DNA from: Dysgonomonas sp. ZJ279
GTDB taxonomy: Bacteria > Bacteroidota > Bacteroidia > Bacteroidales > Dysgonomonadaceae
Direction: 5' to 3'
NCBI RefSeq assembly: GCF_011039205.1
Contig: NZ_JAAKEL010000004.1
Coordinates: 186,001 to 250,000 of the forward strand
DNA length: 64,000 nt
Position numbers and translations under genes: made by a program. Shown here one piece after another: positions 8,242 through 17,370 of this stretch. The notes under the pieces are model-generated. The model was not told where the DNA came from. It saw nothing but the letters and a program-made list of their open reading frames with translations, and did no database searches. Within the stretch, counting starts at the first letter, position 1. Each line of letters starts with the position of its first letter.

Positions 8242-8249
8242 CAAAAATA
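8242..8249 (-). promoter_or_regulatory. Putative -7 element for cbiA-cobO
   Basis: On the - strand TATTTTTG matches TAnnTTTG, about 17 bases before the cbiA start codon. The implied 5' leader is far too short for a B12 riboswitch, so these two genes seem to be outside the riboswitch regulon. Confidence 0.4.
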
Positions 8250-8334
8250 TGAAATGAACACTATAAATCATATTTATATATACATAAGTTTTATTTATTT
8301 TATTGAAACTATTTCCTATAACATTTATTAAGAC

Positions 8335-8342
8335 TATCTTTG
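8335..8342 (+). promoter_or_regulatory. Putative -7 element of riboswitch 2 transcript
   Basis: TATCTTTG matches TAnnTTTG and is placed 5 bases before the riboswitch, the same spacing as at riboswitch 1. Confidence 0.55.
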
Positions 8343-8347
8343 CAACC

Positions 8348-8631
8348 GCTTAGGTGATACTAATGGACAATCGTCTATTGTATTTAAAAGGGAATTCGGT
8401 TAAAATCCGAGACAGTGCCCGCTACTGTAAACTCTTCTTAAGTCTTTGAATAATACTCATACCACTGTCAGAAACAGTAAACGGTGAACAGTAAACAGTG
8501 AACAACAATCTAGTTGATGACTGATGACTGATGACTGATAACTGGTACGATGGGAAGGATATTCAAAGATGGAGTAAGTCAGGAAACCTGCCAAGCAAAA
8601 CAGTAAATACGTATTCTCGGGGTCAAGAATA
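8348..8631 (+). promoter_or_regulatory. Cobalamin riboswitch 2 (leader of the main cob operon)
   Basis: Same blocks as riboswitch 1: TTAGGTGAT, AAAGGGAATTCGG, L5 hairpin CAGT-GCCCGCT-ACTG (8413-8427), CCACTGTCAG, TGGGAAGG (8551) and GTCAGGAAACCTGCC. The expression-platform hairpin at 8612-8631 (TATTCT/AGAATA) shows the loop CGGGGTCA, again complementary to CCCG in L5. The hairpin ends 28 bases before the cbiK start. The similarity to riboswitch 1 extends into the extra arm, so the two probably arose by duplication. Confidence 0.95.
8475..8544 (+). repeat. Heptad-repeat hairpin arm inside riboswitch 2
   Basis: Left units CAGT 8475, CGGT 8482, CAGT 8489, CAGT 8496 and CAAC 8503 face right units GTTG 8513, then ACTG at 8520, 8527, 8534 and 8541. 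All sit at exact 7-base steps around a 6-base loop (AATCTA), giving five 4-bp helices (one with a G-U) separated by 3x3 internal loops. It has one more heptad per side than riboswitch 1. Confidence 0.9.
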
Positions 8632-8659
8632 TTTTATTAACACTTTATTCATTATTATA

Positions 8660-9586
8660 ATGAAAAAAACCTTTTTCATGCTCATGGTATTAGCTTTTTC
8701 TAATGCCCTAGCAGCTCATTCCGGTCCAAATTTTGAAGCCTCCGACATCTTCAAAACATTAGGGAAAGGAGACAAAGTAGCCATATTGATGGTTCACTTC
8801 GGTACCACCCATGCTGACACTCGCGCCTTAACTATCGATGCTATTAACGAAAAAGTAAAAGAAGAATTTCCTAATGTAGAATTTTGTGAAGCATATACTT
8901 CACGTATCGTAGTAAAACGTTTAGGAGAGAGGGGTATTCAAAAAATGAACGCTTCTCAGGCTCTGGAACAATTAAAAGCAGAGGGATACACACACATCTT
9001 AATACAAGCGACTTGTATTATCGATGGGGTAGAGATGGAAGCCTTAAACAACGAAGTGGATCAGATGCGGTCTTCTTTTAAAGAAATCCGTATAGGTGAT
9101 CCGTTATTGTATTCACCACACGACTATGAAAATGTTATAGAAGTATTAGCTCAAAAGAAAGACACATCCACAGCTTATATTTGGATAGGGCACGGTACGT
9201 ACGATTCTTCTACTGCCCAATATGCGATGTTAGATTACATGTTGAAATCGAAAGGGTATAATAACTATTTTGTAGCAACAATAGAGGGTTACCCCGAATT
9301 TGATGATGTATTGATGCGCCTAAATTCGATGAAAGCAAAGAAGGTCGTGCTTGTTCCTTTTCTTTTTGTAGCAGGCGAACATGCTAAAAACGACATTGCA
9401 GAAGACTGGAAATCAGACTTAGAGGAAAAAGGATTTGCTGTAGATGTACACATGGAAGGCTTAGGGCAAAATCCTGCAATACAAGACCTATTTATTTCTC
9501 ACCTTAAATTTATTTCTCACCACCGTAAAATTGGCATTATGAAAAAAAAGGCCATTTATGAAGTAACCGGAGAAAAAATGAAATAA
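8660..9586 (+). CDS. cbiK: Sirohydrochlorin cobaltochelatase CbiK with a signal peptide
   Basis: 308 residues from the ATG at 8660; the frame continues upstream into the riboswitch but that part is not coding. The N-terminus (MKKTFFMLMVLAFSNALAA) is a clear signal peptide. The mature part is a two-lobed class II chelatase: His46 (LMVHFGTTH) near the first strand, and the metal/catalytic histidines His178 (WIGHGTYDS) and His241 (FVAGEHAKND). CbiK inserts Co2+ into sirohydrochlorin or precorrin-2 at the entry of the anaerobic pathway. A periplasmic form is known in Desulfovibrio (CbiKP). It is the first gene after riboswitch 2. A metal-handling rather than biosynthetic role remains possible. 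Confidence 0.9.
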   Translation: MKKTFFMLMVLAFSNALAAHSGPNFEASDIFKTLGKGDKVAILMVHFGTTHADTRALTIDAINEKVKEEFPNVEFCEAYTSRIVVKRLGERGIQKMNASQALEQLKAEGYTHILIQATCIIDGVEMEALNNEVDQMRSSFKEIRIGDPLLYSPHDYENVIEVLAQKKDTSTAYIWIGHGTYDSSTAQYAMLDYMLKSKGYNNYFVATIEGYPEFDDVLMRLNSMKAKKVVLVPFLFVAGEHAKNDIAEDWKSDLEEKGFAVDVHMEGLGQNPAIQDLFISHLKFISHHRKIGIMKKKAIYEVTGEKMK

Positions 9587-9619
9587 GACTAAGTAAGCAC
9601 AAAAAACACATTAATTTTA

Positions 9620-11953
9620 ATGAAAAAAATAATATTATCTGCCATTTTTATAATGGCAGCAGGGGTAATTAATGCCCAATATAAAAACATTACCGACACA
9701 GTTCATGCTATAAAAGAGATTGTTATAGAAGCTCCTATCCAACAAAGAGTAAATATGATTAATCTTAATGTGCCATTGAGTTATCTGCCTCTTTCAGTGA
9801 CTAGTGTCTCAAGTAAAGACTTAGAAATGAGAGGGATTCTGAATCTCGAAGATGCTGTTAAGTTTCTACCCGGTACTCGCATGCAAACGAGCTATGGTGC
9901 ATTCCAAACGTTTTCGGTGCGGGGATTTACCAATGCAGCCATAATGATTGATGGCGTGAGAGATGAGAGAACTATCGTAAACTCAAATCCATTTCCTGAT
10001 TTATCTTCTGTCGAGTCATTAGAGTTATTAAAAGGACCGGCTTCGGTTCTGTATGGACATTCGGTTGTGGGTGGAGTGCTAAATATCACAAGAAAAGCAC
10101 CGACCGCCACAACTACGGTAAATACTCGTATGTCTTATGGTAGTTGGCAAAACAGACAGGCCACAATGGATTTTGGGGGCAAACTTGTTGATAAACTCAA
10201 CTATAGAGCAACGATCAATTATGCAGATCAGGAAGGCTGGAGAGATAATGGAAATAATCGTTTATCGGGGTATCTAGCTTTGGGATACAAACTCGATGCA
10301 ACAAGTAATATTGTGGTTAGGGGAGGAGCAGTTCGCGATTTCTATGGTACCGAAATAGGATTGCCTCCTAATATGGCTAATGATATTTATAATCTGGATG
10401 GTACTTCCTATCTGAAAAAAGGAGAAATGCAACCGGGACTGAATAGAAAAGCTAGATACAATAATGAATCTGATTTCTTTTACAATAAGAATTTCAATAT
10501 TTCAGCTAGATATGATAAGGTTTTCGGGAATGGTTTGAAACTTGAAAACTATATTTCTTACATTTCTGACGATATTGACTATTTTGGAACAGAAGAATTA
10601 AGCTATTTAGAGAGTGGGGAAGATAATCCTATCTATAACCACTATTATAAAAGAAAATCTAAAGACGGATTACGAGATTCAACAGTTTATATATCACTTG
10701 ATACTGTGCAATTAACATTTCCGCTACGATTTTCACATCTTAGTAAAACATTGATGAATCAATTTGAATTATCCGGTAAATTAGAAACAGGAGATATTAA
10801 ACATAACTTTTTAGGGGGTTATAACTTCTCTCAGATGAACCGGAATTCATTTACCGGTTATAATCTGGGAAAAGATGTACAGGGTCCCGGATTGTTTTCG
10901 AAAGTGGTAGTTAATGATCCTCAAAGCATGGGTTATATGACATCAAGTTTTAGTAAGGTTACACTCACTAAATTCTATACACATGGTATTTATCTACAAG
11001 ACCTGATAGAACTGAATGACAAATGGAAAGTAATGCTTGCAGGACGTTATGATTTCTTCAAATATATGAGTGAGAGTGGTATACCAACTTATAATGGCAA
11101 AAGACAATATCATAAATCAGAACAAAAAGGGTATTTTAAAAATAATACATCAGCATTCAGTTATCGTTTAGGAACAGTTTATCTGCCACATCCCGATGTA
11201 TCTGTTTATGCATCGATGGCCTCGTTTTTTACTCCTTATAGCGATGTTTATTCTGAAAAAACTGTCTATATAAATGGAAATGGCGACAGGTTTTACCCCG
11301 AGGAAGGAAAAGAAATATTCAAACCTCAAACAGGCTACCAAGCCGAAATAGGCACACGATATACTTATAAGTCATTATTACAAGCAACAGGAAGTGTTTA
11401 TTACATTCGTCGTAATAATGAAAAAAAGACTTTGGATACTGTAGAAGAGGATGGAGTAACTAAAAATGTTATCGGGCAGGTTGGCTCCACCGAATCAAAA
11501 GGATTTGATTTGGATATAAGTATATATCCTACAAACGGTTTAGCTTTAACCCTAGGATATGCATATATAGATGCTAAAATTGTGAACTTGGCTAAAAATA
11601 AATATCTAGATGTCGACCCCAATAAAGGTATGACCTTAGCTACTATACCCAAAAATACATTTATTGCTGCCGGAAACTATACTGTACAAAAAGGTTTTTT
11701 CAAGAACTTAGGGGTAAACTTTACTGTCTCTTATATGGATGAAGTATATCGCAGTTTGAGTAATGATATATATTTCCCATCCTATTGGTTAACAGATATG
11801 GGGGCTTCGTATAAATTGAATAGTGGCATTAGATTATCAGTTAATGTCAATAATATGTTCAATGAAAAATACTATAACCAAGCGCTGGGAAATCAAATGG
11901 TACCGAGTGCACCGACAAACTTTTTAGCAACAATATCTTATAGCTTAAAATGA
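9620..11953 (+). CDS. TonB-dependent receptor of the siderophore type, B12-regulated
   Basis: 777 residues. Signal peptide (1-19), a short N-terminus with KEIVIEAP as possible TonB box, then a plug domain (about 55-165) with siderophore-receptor motifs (GTRMQTSYGAFQTFSVRGF, IMIDGVRDER, LLKGPASVLYG) and a barrel ending NFLATISYSLK. The family imports metal chelates. Position between a signal-peptide cobaltochelatase and a PepSY protein, behind a cobalamin riboswitch, suggests cobalt or a cobalt chelate as cargo; this is inference. An iron siderophore is the alternative. Confidence 0.85.
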   Translation: MKKIILSAIFIMAAGVINAQYKNITDTVHAIKEIVIEAPIQQRVNMINLNVPLSYLPLSVTSVSSKDLEMRGILNLEDAVKFLPGTRMQTSYGAFQTFSVRGFTNAAIMIDGVRDERTIVNSNPFPDLSSVESLELLKGPASVLYGHSVVGGVLNITRKAPTATTTVNTRMSYGSWQNRQATMDFGGKLVDKLNYRATINYADQEGWRDNGNNRLSGYLALGYKLDATSNIVVRGGAVRDFYGTEIGLPPNMANDIYNLDGTSYLKKGEMQPGLNRKARYNNESDFFYNKNFNISARYDKVFGNGLKLENYISYISDDIDYFGTEELSYLESGEDNPIYNHYYKRKSKDGLRDSTVYISLDTVQLTFPLRFSHLSKTLMNQFELSGKLETGDIKHNFLGGYNFSQMNRNSFTGYNLGKDVQGPGLFSKVVVNDPQSMGYMTSSFSKVTLTKFYTHGIYLQDLIELNDKWKVMLAGRYDFFKYMSESGIPTYNGKRQYHKSEQKGYFKNNTSAFSYRLGTVYLPHPDVSVYASMASFFTPYSDVYSEKTVYINGNGDRFYPEEGKEIFKPQTGYQAEIGTRYTYKSLLQATGSVYYIRRNNEKKTLDTVEEDGVTKNVIGQVGSTESKGFDLDISIYPTNGLALTLGYAYIDAKIVNLAKNKYLDVDPNKGMTLATIPKNTFIAAGNYTVQKGFFKNLGVNFTVSYMDEVYRSLSNDIYFPSYWLTDMGASYKLNSGIRLSVNVNNMFNEKYYNQALGNQMVPSAPTNFLATISYSLK

Positions 11954-11954
11954 T

Positions 11955-13460
11955 ATGCTAAAAAGAATATTATATTCAATTCATAGGGTGCTGGGAACTA
12001 TTCTCAGCATCCTATTCTTGGTTTGGTTCCTTTCAGGATTTGTAATGATTTATCATACATTTCCGAAAATAAAAACAAAGGATAAGTATCAGAATATGCA
12101 GGTATTACCTAATAGTGTACCGAGTATTGATTCAGTCTTAAATAATTTGCCAAAAGATAAAAACATCTCAAGTCTTTCTTTAAAAATAAGATATAACACT
12201 CCTATATTTGAAATAGTTACAAACGACAGCGTATATAAAATATCTATTGATACTGCCGTGTTATTTATTGATAATATATCATATTCGCAAATAGAATCTT
12301 ATGCTAAGCAATGGAATAATAGAAATATCACTAAAGTAGATACGCTTTACGAACTAGATCAGTGGATACCATTCGGTTATTTGAAAAAAGACTTCCCCAT
12401 ATATAAATTTCACTTTTCGGATAATAAAGAACATCAATTATACGTATCTTCCAAAACTGGAGAAGCGCTACAATTTACAGATAAAGACAGTCGTTTTTGG
12501 ACATGGGTGGGAGCAATACCACATTGGGTTTATTTTACATCACTTCGTCAGGATTCGCAACTGTGGTCTGATGTTGTGGTATGGTTATCCGGCATCGGTT
12601 CTATTATGTGCTTAGGAGGAAATATACTAGGCATTTATGTTTTTTATAAACAATACAAAAATAAGAAAAAAGTAAGAACCCCTTACCGCAAGTTTTCTTA
12701 TAAATGGCATCATATATTAGGTTTCGTATTCGGATTATTCGTTTTTACATTTGTTTTTAGTGGAATGATGTCATTAGCTGATGTACCTGACTGGATGGTA
12801 AAAACACATGATTCGACAATTGGCAGAAGCCTATATAAATCACAATTGCATATTCCATCGGAAGGCTATCCTTTATCGTATCAAAAAATATTAAGTAAAT
12901 ACCCGGATAAGGTAAAAAGTATAGAGTGGTCGTCTTTCGGAAATATACCATTGTATAAGGCTATTATAGGCGATAGCTTATACGTATTCGACGCATCTTC
13001 GGATGAAGTCGTCAATCTCTTATTAGATAAAGATGCGATCCGAAATAGGTTATCCAAAACACATAAAGAGGAAATAAATATATCGTTAATGACTGAATAC
13101 GACAATTACTACGTCGGCAGAACAGATCACCTAGCGTTACCTGTTTACAAAGCTGAAATAAATGACGCAGACAACAGTACTTATTATATCAATCCGAAAA
13201 ATGGAACTATTCGTTATTACAATACCAATCTGAAAGCACGCAAATGGGCATATCAAGGCTTACATAGTTTTAAATTTAAGTTTTTGGCAGAGCGCCCGGT
13301 GTTATGGAATATTGTAATGTGGACAACAATGATCGGAGGAACACTTGTCTCTTTCACGGGTGTCTGGCTAGGTTTTAGGTATTTGAAACGCAAAATAAAG
13401 AAATTAAAACGGTATATTTGTTCTAATAAATCTAAAGATAAAAACAACCCATGTCAGTAG
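11955..13460 (+). CDS. PepSY-associated transmembrane protein
   Basis: 501 residues. Four hydrophobic segments lie near 10-32, about 205-230, about 250-275 and about 450-475, with conserved histidines at their edges (IHRVLG, YHTFPK, WHHILGF, LHSFKF). Two large soluble PepSY regions lie between them. The family accompanies TonB siderophore receptors and includes inner-membrane, haem-binding reductases that release metal from chelates. It follows the receptor by 1 base and overlaps cbiHC by 10, so it is firmly inside the cob operon. A reductase for an imported cobalt chelate is a guess from context. Confidence 0.8.
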   Translation: MLKRILYSIHRVLGTILSILFLVWFLSGFVMIYHTFPKIKTKDKYQNMQVLPNSVPSIDSVLNNLPKDKNISSLSLKIRYNTPIFEIVTNDSVYKISIDTAVLFIDNISYSQIESYAKQWNNRNITKVDTLYELDQWIPFGYLKKDFPIYKFHFSDNKEHQLYVSSKTGEALQFTDKDSRFWTWVGAIPHWVYFTSLRQDSQLWSDVVVWLSGIGSIMCLGGNILGIYVFYKQYKNKKKVRTPYRKFSYKWHHILGFVFGLFVFTFVFSGMMSLADVPDWMVKTHDSTIGRSLYKSQLHIPSEGYPLSYQKILSKYPDKVKSIEWSSFGNIPLYKAIIGDSLYVFDASSDEVVNLLLDKDAIRNRLSKTHKEEINISLMTEYDNYYVGRTDHLALPVYKAEINDADNSTYYINPKNGTIRYYNTNLKARKWAYQGLHSFKFKFLAERPVLWNIVMWTTMIGGTLVSFTGVWLGFRYLKRKIKKLKRYICSNKSKDKNNPCQ

Positions 13461-14860
13461 GAAAAATTATAGTCGCAGGTATTGGTCCCGGCTCAAAAAA
13501 TGATATAACTCCGGCAGTGCTTCATGCTATCAGAATATCGGATGTAGTAGTAGGATACAAATATTATTTTCAATTTGTAGAAGATATTATCAAACCCGAT
13601 GCCCTTTGTATAGATACAGGAATGAAGAAAGAACGCCAACGTGCCGAAGAAGCATTCAAATATGCCGAAGAAGGTAAAACGGTTTGCGTTATCAGTTCGG
13701 GCGATGCAGGTATCTATGGTATGTCTCCGCTTGTTTACGAAATGAAAAAAGAGAGAAACAGTGATATTGAAATAGAAGTACTACCCGGAATCAGTGCCTT
13801 TCAGAAAGCAGCTGCATTATTAGGGTGTCCTATTGGTCACGACTTTTGCATAATTTCCTTATCCGATCTAATGACTCCATGGGATCGGATAGAGAAACGA
13901 ATTATTGCTGCTTCGTCGGCAGACTTCGTTACTGCAATATACAATCCTAAGAGTAATGGTCGCTACTGGCAATTGTACCGCCTGATAGAATTGTTTCTAA
14001 AAGACCGTTCGCCTGATACCCCGATTGGATATGTACGCCAAGCGGGACGCGACGAGCAAGAGGTAAAAGTGACTACATTAGGTCAATTTGATCCTGAGGA
14101 AATAGATATGTTTACAATTATCATTATCGGTAATTCTCAATCTTATCTTTTCGATGAAAGCCATATTATTACACCTCGCGGTTATTATCGTGAGGCTCAA
14201 CGAGAAGATGTGGGCATTGGTCAGGATATAATGATACGTAGTTTCCAAACAATTGAGAGCGAGTTAAAGAATAAAGATATACCATTGGATAAAAAATGGG
14301 CTCTGCTTCATGCTATTCATACGACTGCCGATTTCGACATGGAAAATATTCTGAATATAGATGATAGGGCAGTAGAAAAACTACACAAAGAGGTTACAAA
14401 AGGTACGGTTCGCATTATTATCACAGATGTAACAATGGCTGCTTCGGGTATCCGCAAAGGTGCATTGGAACGTATGGGTATAGAAGTGAAATGTTATCTG
14501 CACGACGATAGTGTTGCAGCTTTAGCTAAAGATAAGGGAATTACACGCACACAGGCAGGTATTCGTCTGGCAGCAGAAGAGCATCCCGATGCCCTTTATG
14601 TATTTGGAAATGCCCCGACTGCATTAATGGAACTATGCGAATTAATCCGTAAAGATAAAGCATACCCGATAGGAATAATTGCCGCACCCGTAGGTTTTGT
14701 AAATGTGCGTGAATCGAAACACATGACCAAACCATTTAAGAATATACCCAAACTGATAGTTGAAGGACGAAAAGGAGGAAGTAATTTAGCTGCAACGTTA
14801 GTTAATTCTATCCTTACTCTGGATGATGCTGAACAATTAAAACCGGGACGCGATGTGTGA
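13451..14860 (+). CDS. cbiH-cbiC: Fusion of precorrin-3B/cobalt-factor-III C17-methyltransferase and precorrin-8 methylmutase
   Basis: 469 residues. Residues 1-245 form a tetrapyrrole methyltransferase (VAGIGPGSKNDITP SAM motif, SSGDAGIYGM, LPGISAFQKAAALLG) of the CbiH/CobJ type, which methylates C17 and contracts the ring. Residues 250-469 form CbiC/CobH (LLHAIHTTADFD with the catalytic His, ITDVTMAASGI, GNAPTAL, PVGFVNVRESK), which moves the C11 methyl to C12. The two reactions are not consecutive, so the fusion may serve stoichiometry. It overlaps cbiP by 8 bases. Confidence 0.95.
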   Translation: MSVGKIIVAGIGPGSKNDITPAVLHAIRISDVVVGYKYYFQFVEDIIKPDALCIDTGMKKERQRAEEAFKYAEEGKTVCVISSGDAGIYGMSPLVYEMKKERNSDIEIEVLPGISAFQKAAALLGCPIGHDFCIISLSDLMTPWDRIEKRIIAASSADFVTAIYNPKSNGRYWQLYRLIELFLKDRSPDTPIGYVRQAGRDEQEVKVTTLGQFDPEEIDMFTIIIIGNSQSYLFDESHIITPRGYYREAQREDVGIGQDIMIRSFQTIESELKNKDIPLDKKWALLHAIHTTADFDMENILNIDDRAVEKLHKEVTKGTVRIIITDVTMAASGIRKGALERMGIEVKCYLHDDSVAALAKDKGITRTQAGIRLAAEEHPDALYVFGNAPTALMELCELIRKDKAYPIGIIAAPVGFVNVRESKHMTKPFKNIPKLIVEGRKGGSNLAATLVNSILTLDDAEQLKPGRDV

Positions 14861-16361
14861 AATATGTGATAAAACAAAAAAGAAACTCCGCCCCATCATG
14901 TTTGCCGGTACAGGCAGCGATGTCGGTAAGAGTATCATAACTAGTGGATTTTGCCGAATCTTTCTGCAAGACGGCTATCATCCTGCGCCATTTAAGGCAC
15001 AGAACATGGCTTTGAACTCGTATGCCACACCCGAAGGTTTGGAAATAGGCAGGGCACAGGCTGTACAGGCTGAAGCCGCAGGAGTTGCTTGTCACACTGA
15101 TATGAATCCCTTACTTTTAAAACCATCGTCAGATAAGACAAGCCAGGTTGTGTTACATGGTAAGCCGATTGGGAATCAAGATGCTTATGAATACTTCAAA
15201 AAAGAGGGTCGTGATGTTTTTCGTAAAGAAGTAAACGATGCTTTCGATCGCTTGGAAAGGCGCTTTAATCCTATTGTAATGGAAGGTGCAGGCAGTATTT
15301 CCGAAATTAATTTACGCGATACCGACCTCGTTAATTTACCAATGGCGATGAACGCCAATGCCAATGTAATACTTGTTGCCGACATAGACAGAGGTGGTGT
15401 ATTTGCATCTGTTTACGGTTCAATTATGTTGCTTACCGAAGAGGAACGAAAACATGTAAAAGGTATTCTTATCAATAAATTCAGAGGTGACATGCGGTTG
15501 TTCGACTCGGGAATTAAGATACTCGAAGACCTATGCCATATCCCCGTTGTTGGTATTGTACCATATTACAAGGATATTTATATCGAAGAGGAAGATTCGG
15601 TAATGTTACAAACTAAGAATCTGCAAGCAACGTATGGCAAAGTGAATGTAGCGGTTGTATTGTTAAGACACCTGTCTAATTTTACCGACTTCAATGTATT
15701 GGAGCGTGATCCTCGTGTGCATCTCTACTATACCAATAATACAGATGAGATAGAAAAAGCTGATATTGTACTTATACCTGGAAGCAAAAGTACTATTGCC
15801 GATCTATATGAGCTTCGCCGCAATGGTGTTGCGCAAAGCATCGTTAAAGCTCATAAAGCAGGTGCTACGGTTGTAGGTATTTGCGGAGGCTATCAGATAA
15901 TGGGGCAGGAGGTATGTGATCCGCAACACTTAGAAGGGGATATAGAACGATTGCCGGGATTAGGATTACTACCTATCTCTACGGAGATACAAGGAGAGAA
16001 AGTGACCCGTCAGGTTAAATTTTCATTTCTCGGTTCAGATTCTATTTGCGAAGGCTATGAGATACACATGGGAACAACTGTTCCTTTAAAAGATACACAA
16101 TCTTCACCTCTGAATCAATTGCAGGATGGTACACATGACGGTTATTTCTTGAATAATAAATGCTTTGGAACATATATTCATGGCATTTTAGATAATGGGG
16201 TAGTTATAGATTATTTGCTTGCACCATATGTCGAAAAAATATCAGATAAGCCATTCGATTTTAAAGCCTTCAAAGAAGAGCAATATAATAAGCTGGCTGA
16301 CCATATCCGTGAGCATGTAAATATGGACTTGGTTTATAAAATAATGACAGACGAAAATTAA
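14853..16361 (+). CDS. cbiP: Cobyric acid synthase (glutamine-hydrolysing)
   Basis: 502 residues. The N-terminal ATPase domain has the P-loop FAGTGSDVGKS (residues 17-27) and FKAQNMALNSY, typical of CbiP/CobQ. The C-terminal class I amidotransferase domain has the nucleophile Cys344 (VGICGGYQIM) and a terminal GTYIHGI histidine motif. It amidates the b, d, e and g side chains of adenosylcobyrinic acid a,c-diamide. Length is normal for the family. One base separates it from the next gene. Confidence 0.95.
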   Translation: MCEICDKTKKKLRPIMFAGTGSDVGKSIITSGFCRIFLQDGYHPAPFKAQNMALNSYATPEGLEIGRAQAVQAEAAGVACHTDMNPLLLKPSSDKTSQVVLHGKPIGNQDAYEYFKKEGRDVFRKEVNDAFDRLERRFNPIVMEGAGSISEINLRDTDLVNLPMAMNANANVILVADIDRGGVFASVYGSIMLLTEEERKHVKGILINKFRGDMRLFDSGIKILEDLCHIPVVGIVPYYKDIYIEEEDSVMLQTKNLQATYGKVNVAVVLLRHLSNFTDFNVLERDPRVHLYYTNNTDEIEKADIVLIPGSKSTIADLYELRRNGVAQSIVKAHKAGATVVGICGGYQIMGQEVCDPQHLEGDIERLPGLGLLPISTEIQGEKVTRQVKFSFLGSDSICEGYEIHMGTTVPLKDTQSSPLNQLQDGTHDGYFLNNKCFGTYIHGILDNGVVIDYLLAPYVEKISDKPFDFKAFKEEQYNKLADHIREHVNMDLVYKIMTDEN

Positions 16362-16362
16362 T

Positions 16363-17370
16363 ATGCTGAACGGACACGGAGACGACATATATAGCCATGG
16401 CAAAACGATTGTGAGTAATTTCAGTTCGAATGTTTACAATAAGCTTGATCTTTCATTATTACAAGCTCATTTATGTTCGCAGATAAATACGATACATGCT
16501 TATCCCGAACCGGATGCTATTTCGTTGGCAAAGCTCTTGGCTCAAAAGTATAATGCAGATAGTAATAGCTTCTGTATGACTAATGGAGCAACAGAAGCTA
16601 TTTATTTAATCGCACAAACATATAGAAGAGCTAAAACTACTATTATTATCCCGACATTCAGCGAATACGAGGATGCTTGCAGAATTAATAAGTACGAATT
16701 ATCATTTTGTGAAAAATTGGAGAATATAAAACCGAACACTCAATTGGTGTGGTTATGTAATCCCAATAATCCGAATGGCTTTATATACAGTGCTGATTAT
16801 CTGAAACAATACATAAATGAGCACTCTGATATTTGTTTTGTTATCGATCAATCATACGAATATTATACAACTAAAGATCTATTGTCAATTGAAGAGGCTA
16901 TAGAGTTTCCAAATTTGATCTTGTTGCATTCTATGACAAAACAATATGCTATCCCAGGATTGCGTTTAGGATATATTACAGCTTGCTCTGAACTTATAAA
17001 GCGAATAAAAGCGTATTGTATGCCTTGGTCTGTCAATCAATTAGCCATAGAAGCAGGTAAGTTTCTCCTTGATAATGATTTGTCGTCACAACTTGATATA
17101 AATGAATACCTGATTGAATGTAAGCGATTGCAAAACGAATTATCACAGATAAAAGGCTTAAGTATTTTACCAACTGATACACACTTCTTTTTGTGCAAGT
17201 TGGATAATAAAAAAGCATCAGACTTAAAAAAATACTTAATAGACAATTACGGAATATTAATCCGTGATGCCTCCAATTTCAGAGGACTGGATGAACGGTA
17301 TTTTCGTATAGCGACTCAAACAGAGCAAGAAAATAATTTATTGGTAGAATCAATTAAACAATGGATATAA
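16363..17370 (+). CDS. cobD: L-threonine-O-3-phosphate decarboxylase-like aminotransferase-fold enzyme
   Basis: 335 residues of fold-type I PLP enzyme related to histidinol-phosphate aminotransferase. Key parts are FSSNVY at the N-terminus, TNGATEAIYL, CNPNNPNG, and the PLP lysine Lys193 in HSMTKQYAIPGLRLGY. In Salmonella CobD this enzyme makes aminopropanol phosphate, the arm joined to cobyric acid by CbiB, whose gene follows with a 10-base overlap. That adjacency supports the CobD assignment over HisC. No threonine kinase (PduX) was seen in the window. Confidence 0.88.
   Translation: MLNGHGDDIYSHGKTIVSNFSSNVYNKLDLSLLQAHLCSQINTIHAYPEPDAISLAKLLAQKYNADSNSFCMTNGATEAIYLIAQTYRRAKTTIIIPTFSEYEDACRINKYELSFCEKLENIKPNTQLVWLCNPNNPNGFIYSADYLKQYINEHSDICFVIDQSYEYYTTKDLLSIEEAIEFPNLILLHSMTKQYAIPGLRLGYITACSELIKRIKAYCMPWSVNQLAIEAGKFLLDNDLSSQLDINEYLIECKRLQNELSQIKGLSILPTDTHFFLCKLDNKKASDLKKYLIDNYGILIRDASNFRGLDERYFRIATQTEQENNLLVESIKQWI

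Noticed and set aside
8531-8659. N-terminal extension of cbiK into the riboswitch
   Set aside because: The extra 43 codons overlap conserved riboswitch blocks and would bury the signal peptide.
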